The notes beneath the pieces are model-generated. The model made no database searches, was not told where the DNA came from, and worked only from the letters and a program-made list of their open reading frames with translations. The position numbers and the translations under genes are program-made. This document shows positions 1-6,156 of a stretch of 11,972 nucleotides of DNA, piece by piece. Each line of letters opens with the position of its first letter. The stretch's first letter is position 1. The DNA lies in NCBI GenBank assembly GCA_013139905.1, contig WSZW01000003.1, positions 1 to 11,972 on the forward strand. The letters run 5' to 3'. Source of the stretch: an archaeon (GTDB lineage: Archaea; EX4484-52; B79-G9).

Positions 1-1996
1 CATTGGATATCGTATCTAGCGGTGCGTGCGCTCCCATAACAGGACGCGGTGCATTTACATGTAACATAGTAATATATTTCGCATCTCCATCCACTAATGT
101 CGCAATATCAGTTCCCGGATCAATAAAATTATCCATTAAATGTTCAAAATCCATCGTATATGATGTGTATTTTCCATCATCTAAGTGTTTTGCAAGCCTA
201 ACATGATCATTAGCATTCATAATTCTAAGCTGTCCTTCCTGACCTTGCGGAGGCATTGCAGTTTCAATATAAATTTGTATTTTGTTAAATCTCGTGTACC
301 AATAAACCGATGTTGCTTTTTCACAGTCTTGCTGTCCTGCAATCATTTCTTTTACTGTTTTTACATGATCTATGATTCTTTGCTCTGGCAATGAATTCAT
401 ATTTCTGGTATGGTTTGTTGTAAATAGATGTCCTTCAATATATTTACAAGCAACCGCAGTAATTAGATTGTTTACCAAATTTTCTATTTTTTTACCCGAT
501 TCGTCTTTTGGATAATATTCTTTATCTTCGTCAGCAAATTTTAGAATCTTATCCGGATCATATTTTATGCCAACAATATCGTTCCAAAATGGATCTTTTG
601 TAAGCCACATATACTTAGCAATTACATGGTAAGATACTCGCTCTTCACATTCAGAACCGTGAGTTTTCCAAAATTCAAATATTTGGTCAAAATCATAATG
701 TTCAAATGTCGCCCTTATTTTTGCTAATTTCATATAGCGTTGGTATATTTCAGTGGCTTCTATATTTGGGTGTATTTTTCCTCCATTAAGTCTTACCTCT
801 AATAATAATTTTAATTTTTGAATAAGGGTATAATCAATTGCACCAAGATTCTCTACATTAAGTTCTAAATCTTCTAATTGTCCTGCTTTTTGCATTTGTT
901 TCTGTTCGCCTTTAAGTTTTTCTATGTATTTTTTTAGACCCTCAATATTTGATTTTGTTTGGTTTCTTTTACCTGGTTCATTTTCTGTTTTTAATTCTTC
1001 GTTTAATTCATTAATCTGTGATGTGCGTAGCTGTATGTCTTTTTCATGTTGTCCAATCTGTTCTGTTTTAACGATATTCCATGCATTTTTTTTCAATTCA
1101 TTGACTTCATCTTGAATTTTTTGTTTACCGTCGGCTAATCCGCTAATTTCATTCTTCGCCATCCTGGTTTCAAGATCGCTTATAAGTGTTGGGTCTCCAG
1201 CAGCACCAAGAACATTAAAAAGAACACTGATGTATTTTGCTTTAAACCAGTCAGCCATACCTTCCCATTTATTACCGTCTGGCGTTATTTCAATTGATAC
1301 TGAACCTTTATTTGCGTATTTTGGGTCTATATATAGTTCATTTTCTAATCCATCAACTCTGGTCATAAACATTCCAAGATTCACACCATCATGGGAAACT
1401 TGGGCTACTCTTGGTTCCTGTTGTCCAACCTTAAATGTTACATGTGGTCGTATGTTTGATGATGTATGAAAAAGATAAAATCTGGATTTAACAAGTGCTG
1501 CTGCCGAATAAGCTCCCCGGATTAATTTTTCTTGCATCTGTTTCCATTGAAACGCGTTTGCGATACACAAATCCATGTCCGTTGGCAAATGCAGCCCAAT
1601 TTCAAAATGCGTGCCTGTATGTTCATTTCCTTGAGATTCTTTAATGCGGTTTATAAGTTCCATCAATTCAGGTTCGTACATTTCAGATAATGCTTCAAAA
1701 TCAATCATCGCAAAATCAAAACCCATACGTGATGCCTTTGCAATCTTTCGACCTAATCCCGTTGTTGTAAGTTTTTCATCGCCTTGAGCAAATTGTGCAA
1801 AACCAGGACTAGCCCCTAAAATATAATCTATAGGTTTATTTTGCATATCCCATCTAATATCGGGATTATGTATTGCAGCAGGACCTGTAAATGCGATGGG
1901 CTTTTTAATCTCTTGAGGTATCTCATTAACAGAACTATCACTACTCTTTTTTTCTTTTTTTCCGCTAAACAATCTTGATATGAATGTATCTGCCAT
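1..1996 (-). CDS. TIM-barrel (xylose isomerase/AP endonuclease-like) protein with coiled-coil insertion, partial
   Basis: I translated this frame by hand. It is open from an ATG at 1996 down to the left edge (665 codons), so the C-terminus is missing. Residues about 85-180 look like the first strands of an AP-endonuclease-2/xylose-isomerase-type barrel, with a 'GLHLP' segment (H136) and 'LFHTSS' (H177). Residues about 575-660 look like the last strands: 'IYIETAMP' (E578), 'MDFEHL' (D616, E618, H619), 'MLHVNAP' (H646) and 'GAHAPL' (H657). His, Glu and Asp at such strand ends bind divalent metals in this superfamily. Between them, about 290-380 is strongly charged and predicted coiled coil, and 385-560 is mostly helical. 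The superfamily includes sugar isomerases and endonuclease IV, and I cannot choose a substrate. Single-domain relatives are near 280-300 residues, so this protein is more than twice as long. It is divergent from the Q/N-rich gene and could belong with the ATPase locus. The barrel call is from motif reading only. Confidence 0.7.
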   Translation of the reverse strand, partial: MADTFISRLFSGKKEKKSSDSSVNEIPQEIKKPIAFTGPAAIHNPDIRWDMQNKPIDYILGASPGFAQFAQGDEKLTTTGLGRKIAKASRMGFDFAMIDFEALSEMYEPELMELINRIKESQGNEHTGTHFEIGLHLPTDMDLCIANAFQWKQMQEKLIRGAYSAAALVKSRFYLFHTSSNIRPHVTFKVGQQEPRVAQVSHDGVNLGMFMTRVDGLENELYIDPKYANKGSVSIEITPDGNKWEGMADWFKAKYISVLFNVLGAAGDPTLISDLETRMAKNEISGLADGKQKIQDEVNELKKNAWNIVKTEQIGQHEKDIQLRTSQINELNEELKTENEPGKRNQTKSNIEGLKKYIEKLKGEQKQMQKAGQLEDLELNVENLGAIDYTLIQKLKLLLEVRLNGGKIHPNIEATEIYQRYMKLAKIRATFEHYDFDQIFEFWKTHGSECEERVSYHVIAKYMWLTKDPFWNDIVGIKYDPDKILKFADEDKEYYPKDESGKKIENLVNNLITAVACKYIEGHLFTTNHTRNMNSLPEQRIIDHVKTVKEMIAGQQDCEKATSVYWYTRFNKIQIYIETAMPPQGQEGQLRIMNANDHVRLAKHLDDGKYTSYTMDFEHLMDNFIDPGTDIATLVDGDAKYITMLHVNAPRPVMGAHAPLDTISN

Positions 1997-2073
1997 AAAA
2001 AACACTAAACAATATATACTACGTTATAAATAATATATCATAACTTAGGTTATATACTTTACGGGTATTTTTT
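1997..2073. promoter_or_regulatory. Divergent promoter region with TATA-like boxes
   Basis: This 77-nt AT-rich spacer separates two divergent start codons. On the minus strand TTTATAAC (2030 to 2023) is centred about 30 nt before the ATG at 1996, which suits an almost leaderless mRNA. On the plus strand TTATATAC (2050-2057) lies about 20 nt before the ATG at 2074, somewhat close, and TAATATATC (2031-2039) is an alternative. No Shine-Dalgarno sequence precedes either start. Which box serves which gene is inferred. Confidence 0.45.
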
Positions 2074-2745
2074 ATGGGAATGTTTGGAAATATCAAAGAA
2101 AAGCTTCAGGGGAAAAGCATAGATCAAGAAATTGATGCCGCTTTTAGCCAAAATAATACTACAGAAACCAATAATTCTGATTCATATTCAAAAAAAGTAT
2201 TGGATGCAAGTAAAAACTCACCCAACCAAACAAATCAATTTGGCATGAGCGATTCATATTTTCATGAACGTGCCAACACAAATGCCCAACAACCAATTAA
2301 TCCAAATCAACAACAAGAAATGATCGGATCTGATTTTAATCCTGAAAATCAACAACAAGTTCCCGATTATTCGCAAATACCATCCAACAATGATTTACGC
2401 ATATCAGACCCAACAAAAATGGACGATCCTCATTTATCCGTTGCCGCACCCCAAATGCCCACCCCCTTAAATACGCAAAATCCAATGCAACCACAGCAAA
2501 ATATGAATGCACATAATAATCAACCAATGCAACAACCAATCGACAATAATAATTTTCAAAATCAACAAATTCAATCAAATCCACAACAATTTAGCGAACC
2601 AGAACCAATTGATATGGGTCCGTCTCCTACAGAAACGCCCACAACAAGACGAATGGAGTCTTTATTATTAGAAGTGCGAACATTGCGTTCCCAAAACGAA
2701 CAAATATTGGAGATTTTAAGGCATCTTGAAAAAAGATCAATTTAA
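2074..2745 (+). CDS. Gln/Asn/Pro-rich low-complexity protein with C-terminal coiled coil
   Basis: This 223-residue protein is not recognised. Residues 1-25 form a short, possibly amphipathic segment (MGMFGNIKEKLQGK). Residues about 25-190 are low complexity, dominated by Gln, Asn, Pro and Ser/Thr with many Q/N runs, and are probably disordered. Residues 192-220 (RRMESLLLEVRTLRSQNEQ and onward) have regular Leu/Ile spacing and should form a coiled coil. There is no signal peptide or membrane segment. It is the first gene of an apparent operon: the ATPase starts 24 nt after its stop, with its own Shine-Dalgarno. An adaptor, tether or assembly factor for the ATPase is a reasonable guess from position and from the coiled-coil tail, but nothing in the sequence proves it. 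The composition also resembles prion-like linkers. Confidence 0.75.
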   Translation: MGMFGNIKEKLQGKSIDQEIDAAFSQNNTTETNNSDSYSKKVLDASKNSPNQTNQFGMSDSYFHERANTNAQQPINPNQQQEMIGSDFNPENQQQVPDYSQIPSNNDLRISDPTKMDDPHLSVAAPQMPTPLNTQNPMQPQQNMNAHNNQPMQQPIDNNNFQNQQIQSNPQQFSEPEPIDMGPSPTETPTTRRMESLLLEVRTLRSQNEQILEILRHLEKRSI

Positions 2746-2759
2746 AATTCCTAAAAATT

Positions 2760-2764
2760 AGGTG
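2760..2764 (+). promoter_or_regulatory. Shine-Dalgarno of the ATPase gene
   Basis: AGGTG sits 5 nt before the ATG at 2770 and matches the complement of the archaeal 16S rRNA 3' end. It fixes the start of the second operon gene. The upstream gene lacks such a site, in keeping with leaderless first genes and leadered internal genes. Confidence 0.6.
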
Positions 2765-2769
2765 TTATT

Positions 2770-4479
2770 ATGTCAAAATTACGAGGCTGGCTTAGAAGAA
2801 AAGTCGACGAAGAAAAAGAATATGAATTTGAATTCAAAGAAGAAGTTAAACGTTTTAGAATAGGCATGCCTAAAAAAGTAGTACTAATTCCAAACATAAA
2901 ATCTATGGAAGAATTAGACGTCAAATATCCACTAATCCCACCATTTACCTATGCACATCTATATTGGAGTGACGAAGATAAAGAAATAATTTATTCCATA
3001 ATTCAACCAGAACTAGATACAGTAGAAAAAGAATTGGTTTTAAAAATAGAAGAAGGACTATCTAAAGTTCTTGAAAAAGATTTAACAACACTGAAAAAAA
3101 AATCCGAATTAATAGATTATATTCAAAAGAAAACGTTGGAAATTATCGAAGAATATGGTTTAAAATTTAAACCCGGTCAATATACGCGTGTCATGTATTA
3201 TGTATATGTGAATTTTGTAGGATTAAATAGAATAGAGCCTCTTATGTTTGATAGTTACATAGAAGATATCGGTTGCGATGGTGTCGATATTCCATTATAC
3301 GTAACTCATAAAAAATATGGAAATATAAAAACATCAATAAAATATTCTGACCCGAAAGAACTTGAAGATTTTGTCGTAAAGTTAGCAGAGCGATGTGGAC
3401 GATACATATCCTATGCTGAGCCCATATTGGATGGTTCACTTCCGGATGGTTCAAGAATTAATGCTACAATGTCAAACGACATAACTACAAACGGTCCAAC
3501 GTATTCTATGCGTAAATTCAGAGATATTCCATACAGTGCTATTGAAATCATACGCAATAAAACTGTTTCTTCAGAAATTATGGCTTATTTGTGGTATGCG
3601 ATGGAGCATAAATCCAATATATTAATTTGTGGTGGGACTGGTGCGGGTAAAACTTCTTTATTAAATTCTATTGTATCCTTTATTCCTCCACAAGATAAAA
3701 TAGTATCTATTGAAGATACAAGAGAAATAAATCTTACTCACGAAAATTGGATTCCTTCAGTTTCTCGTTCTGGTTTTGGAACAGTTACAAGTTCAGGCAC
3801 AAAATACGGGGAAGTAACCATGTTTGATTTATTAAAAGAATCATTCAGACAAAACCCGGATTACGTAATCGTTGGTGAAGTTCGTGGTAAAGAAGCAGCG
3901 GTTCTTTTCCAGGGTATGGCATCAGGTCACCCATCAATTGGAACCATACACGGAGGTTCTGTGGACGATATAATAAAGCGAATGGAAACACCACCAATCA
4001 GTCTTCCACCAACACTTATAGAGTCTCTGGACATAGTTCTTGTAATAACTCACGCTTCACAGTGCGGAAAAAGTGCAAGACGTTTAAAAGAAGTAGCAGA
4101 AATAGAAAGTGTTGATGCAAATACCGGAAAATCTCATTCAATATTGAGTTTTACCTGGTCTCCTGTATTTGATCGGCATGAAAGACATCATAGTTATATT
4201 TTGGAAAAAATAAGTATGGAATATGGCGTACCTTTAGCAAAAATAGATGATGAAATAAAAACAAGAACCCGTATGATGGATTGGATGCTTGAAAAAAAGA
4301 TTCATGGTTTCAAGGAAGTAGCCCATTATATTTCTATGTATTATAAAGAAAAAGATAAAGTTGTCGAATTAATGGGAAAAGACGGCTTTTTTGTAGATTT
4401 AAGTCCTGACAAAATAACGGTACAAAAAAGCGATGCTGAAACCCAAAAGAAACTTGACGAAGACGAAATATTGTTATGA
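2770..4479 (+). CDS. Type II/IV secretion-system (FlaI/GspE2/TadA-type) ATPase
   Basis: This 569-residue protein is a hexameric secretion ATPase of the VirB11/GspE superfamily in its archaeal form. Such enzymes sit at the inner face of the membrane and power assembly of pili, archaella or secreted filaments. The N-terminal domain carries 'YPLIPPF' (about 54-60) and 'EDIGCDGVDIPLYV' (about 166-179), typical of FlaI/GspE2. 'LPDGSRIN' (224-231) includes the arginine expected in the interdomain contact. The Walker A loop is GGTGAGKTS (288-296). The Asp box is 'SIEDTREI' (from 313). The Walker B region is 'DYVIVGEVRG', with Glu370. The His box is 'GHPSIGTIHGG' (386-396). All catalytic elements are present, so it should be active. 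The N-terminus is highly charged and basic. The usual next gene, a TadC/FlaJ membrane platform, is absent; genes of the opposite strand follow instead. I infer a pilus or secretion role; the specific system is not known. Confidence 0.95.
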   Translation: MSKLRGWLRRKVDEEKEYEFEFKEEVKRFRIGMPKKVVLIPNIKSMEELDVKYPLIPPFTYAHLYWSDEDKEIIYSIIQPELDTVEKELVLKIEEGLSKVLEKDLTTLKKKSELIDYIQKKTLEIIEEYGLKFKPGQYTRVMYYVYVNFVGLNRIEPLMFDSYIEDIGCDGVDIPLYVTHKKYGNIKTSIKYSDPKELEDFVVKLAERCGRYISYAEPILDGSLPDGSRINATMSNDITTNGPTYSMRKFRDIPYSAIEIIRNKTVSSEIMAYLWYAMEHKSNILICGGTGAGKTSLLNSIVSFIPPQDKIVSIEDTREINLTHENWIPSVSRSGFGTVTSSGTKYGEVTMFDLLKESFRQNPDYVIVGEVRGKEAAVLFQGMASGHPSIGTIHGGSVDDIIKRMETPPISLPPTLIESLDIVLVITHASQCGKSARRLKEVAEIESVDANTGKSHSILSFTWSPVFDRHERHHSYILEKISMEYGVPLAKIDDEIKTRTRMMDWMLEKKIHGFKEVAHYISMYYKEKDKVVELMGKDGFFVDLSPDKITVQKSDAETQKKLDEDEILL

Positions 4480-4532
4480 GTTATTCAAATAATAACGACA
4501 TAACATTTATAATTTAACGCATTCTATTGAGT

Positions 4533-5048
4533 TTAACCCGAAGCATGTACTTGATGTTGGTTTTTTCTGGAAATTCCAAGTTCTTCTCGTATTCTCTCTT
4601 CTATTTCATAGACGTAATCTCTATATTGTTCCCATAGTTTTCGTCTGTGTCTGTTGTAAAAAGAATAAGCGTAGGTCCACCAAAGGCTTTTTTGTATGCT
4701 ATGATGGTAATATACTTTTGTTTCAATGGTGGCCGATATTTTTAAGCTCATCCATCCATTTTTATCTTTTAAGCTTTGTTCACCCCAACAAATAATGGTG
4801 ATATTCATTTTAGTCCAGCGATCTCCCGGTTTAAATGCTTCCCATTTAGCCTTAAATGTGCCATCAGTCATATCCCAGCCAATATACCTTTCAAAAAATT
4901 TAGGAGAATCGATTTCAAGAGTTTGTCTTACAATACCTTCTATTGAACGCATTACTTTTCCAAGAGGGTCGTTTCCTTTGAACTTTATTGCGATTATATC
5001 TTGGCCGGCTATAAGTTCATCTTTATATTCTAATTTTTTAGACTCCAT
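4533..5048 (-). CDS. Uncharacterised 171-aa aromatic-rich protein (paralogue B)
   Basis: I do not recognise a family. The protein is soluble, with no signal peptide or membrane segment, and is rich in Trp, Tyr and Phe. It appears to have an alternating-strand core (about 55-110: 'GWDMTDGTFKAKWEAF', then 'MNITIICWG' and 'WMSLKISATIETK') and a helical C-terminal half (about 115-158) with the basic stretch 'YNRHRRKLWEQYRD'. It has the same length as the upstream gene's product and aligns with it collinearly: W58/W59, 'FKAKW' with 'FKIRW', and 'SIQKS' with 'IIQQS'. Its start overlaps the end of that gene by 11 nt (ATGGAGTCTAA), so translation is probably coupled. It is convergent with the ATPase across a 53-nt gap. 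Function is unknown; a structural partner of the ATPase locus is possible from position only. Confidence 0.8.
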   Translation of the reverse strand: MESKKLEYKDELIAGQDIIAIKFKGNDPLGKVMRSIEGIVRQTLEIDSPKFFERYIGWDMTDGTFKAKWEAFKPGDRWTKMNITIICWGEQSLKDKNGWMSLKISATIETKVYYHHSIQKSLWWTYAYSFYNRHRRKLWEQYRDYVYEIEERIREELGISRKNQHQVHASG

Positions 5049-5553
5049 TATTTCTCAACTCTTCAAAGTATTGTTTTATTTTAGTTTGGTATTGAATCGA
5101 TAAATGTCTTGATTCTTCGAACCATTCCATTCTTTTTCGGTGATAAAAAACAGTATGCCAGAAGCGTCTAACCATTTCATATACAATCGATTGTTGTATT
5201 ATTGTATCTTGCGGGTATTCGGTTACAAATCTAGGTTTTAGAATAATGGAAGCATGACCCTGACCATCTTTAGCCGACCCTGACAAAACAACATCTAAAC
5301 GTAGATAACTGTAAATATCATAATCTCGAATAAGTCTCCAGCGAATTTTGAATTTATCGCCACCACCAACTGTCTCCCATGTATAAAACATTTCTTGTAT
5401 TTTGCTGTCTGGGACTTCAAAAACCTCTTTTAGTGCGGCATATATTTTATTATATAGTCTTTCTGTATGTGGTCCTGTAAAATTCATAAGTAAATCTTTT
5501 TGAGGTTCAAAAATATTATCAAGTATTGTAAGTTTAGTTCGTGCCCATACCAT
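5038..5553 (-). CDS. Uncharacterised 171-aa aromatic-rich protein (paralogue A)
   Basis: First gene of a two-gene minus-strand operon; unrecognised. No signal peptide or membrane helix is visible. The N-terminal third contains 'GPHTERLYNKIYAALKEVF' (27-45), a likely helix. The middle looks like beta strands ('WETVGGGDKFKIRWRLI', 59-75; 'YLRLDVVLSG'; 'ASIILKPRF'). The C-terminal helix region has 'IIQQSIVYEMVRRFWHTVF' and 'YHRKRMEWFEESRH'. The overall pattern and spacing match paralogue B, so the pair probably arose by tandem duplication and may form a heteromer. An AATTTATTAG element (5588 to 5579) lies about 30 nt before the ATG and can serve as a TATA box for a nearly leaderless mRNA. The gene is divergent from the four-helix membrane protein gene at 5677. 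Confidence 0.8.
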   Translation of the reverse strand: MVWARTKLTILDNIFEPQKDLLMNFTGPHTERLYNKIYAALKEVFEVPDSKIQEMFYTWETVGGGDKFKIRWRLIRDYDIYSYLRLDVVLSGSAKDGQGHASIILKPRFVTEYPQDTIIQQSIVYEMVRRFWHTVFYHRKRMEWFEESRHLSIQYQTKIKQYFEELRNNGV

Positions 5554-5676
5554 AAATTATCGCATCCATTATAATTCTAATAAATTTTAATTACTAAATA
5601 AATTATGTGTATTGATGATATATAAACTTTTTATAGTCCTGTTGATTATATATTATCATAAGTAAAGGTAATAATT
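5554..5676. promoter_or_regulatory. Divergent promoter region between paralogue A and the 4-TM protein
   Basis: This is a 123-nt AT-rich spacer. On the minus strand AATTTATTAG is placed as a TATA box for paralogue A. On the plus strand two candidates exist: TATATAAAC (5618-5626) and TTATATAT (5646-5653). AAAGGT (5664-5669) is a plausible ribosome binding site before the ATG at 5677, which favours the more distal TATA box and a leader of about 28 nt. Confidence 0.4.
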
Positions 5677-6015
5677 ATGGATTTATTAGTGTTGTTTGCA
5701 GGAATAATTATAGCATTAGGCGTTGTAATGCTATATAAAATCGTAGATAGGGATGATGTTACTGATAAAAATCTTTATGTAATTCTAATAATTGGAAGTA
5801 TTTTTGTTTTTGGCGGTTTTTCACTTATATTTTCATATATTCCGGTCGAAGTTGTAAAACGTAAAATTTACGGCTTTATTTTAAGTGCTTTCGGTTTTTG
5901 GTTAGTATTTAAATTTCCGGCATCTAATGATCACCAAGGTGGCGATATGGCCATTGCAGGTATTCTTTTTGGCATCGTTATGCTCGTATTAGGACTTTAT
6001 TGGTTCATGTTTTAA
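5677..6015 (+). CDS. Small four-helix integral membrane protein
   Basis: This 112-residue protein is hydrophobic throughout, with four likely membrane segments: about 3-23 (LLVLFAGIIIALGVVMLYKIV), 32-53, 66-83 and 89-111. Short charged loops (VDRDDVTDK, VEVVKRK, ASNDHQGGD) separate them. The family is not recognised. It is much too small, and lacks the large cytoplasmic domains, to be a TadC/FlaJ platform protein, but it is the only membrane protein in the group around the ATPase. It has its own promoter and is followed by a T-run (TTTTTT near 6027-6032) that could end transcription. An accessory membrane anchor is possible; function is unknown. Confidence 0.75.
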   Translation: MDLLVLFAGIIIALGVVMLYKIVDRDDVTDKNLYVILIIGSIFVFGGFSLIFSYIPVEVVKRKIYGFILSAFGFWLVFKFPASNDHQGGDMAIAGILFGIVMLVLGLYWFMF

Positions 6016-6124
6016 GTATTATATATATTTTTTGATACATTTAACAATTATTTTGTATTTTGCATTCTTATATTCTAATAATTTAATGCTATAAAAATCG
6101 AAAAATCAAAAAATATTTCGTAAA

Positions 6125-6136
6125 TTTAATATATAA
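6125..6136 (+). promoter_or_regulatory. TATA box of the 609-aa protein gene
   Basis: TTTAATATATAA is centred about 27 nt before the ATG at 6157, the spacing at which archaeal transcription would begin at or next to the start codon. No Shine-Dalgarno is present, so a leaderless mRNA is expected. The rest of the spacer from 6016 is AT-rich with nothing else recognisable. Confidence 0.5.
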
Positions 6137-6156
6137 CCTAAACCTAAAATTATATT

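Noticed and set aside
3..1469. Several short plus-strand open frames in the first 1.5 kb
   Set aside because: They are antisense to a continuous 665-codon minus-strand frame with convincing domain motifs; their products are low in recognisable features.
2336..2584. 82-codon minus-strand frame inside the Q/N-rich gene
   Set aside because: It is the complement of repetitive CAA/AAT codons and has no promoter or ribosome binding site; the plus-strand frame has an operon context and a coiled coil.
2074..2745. Repetitive CAA/AAT codons as a DNA repeat or CRISPR-like array
   Set aside because: The repetition is compositional; no unit of fixed length and spacing recurs.
4726..5103. 125-codon plus-strand frame over the paralogue pair
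   Set aside because: Antisense to two genes whose products align with each other; a chance frame.
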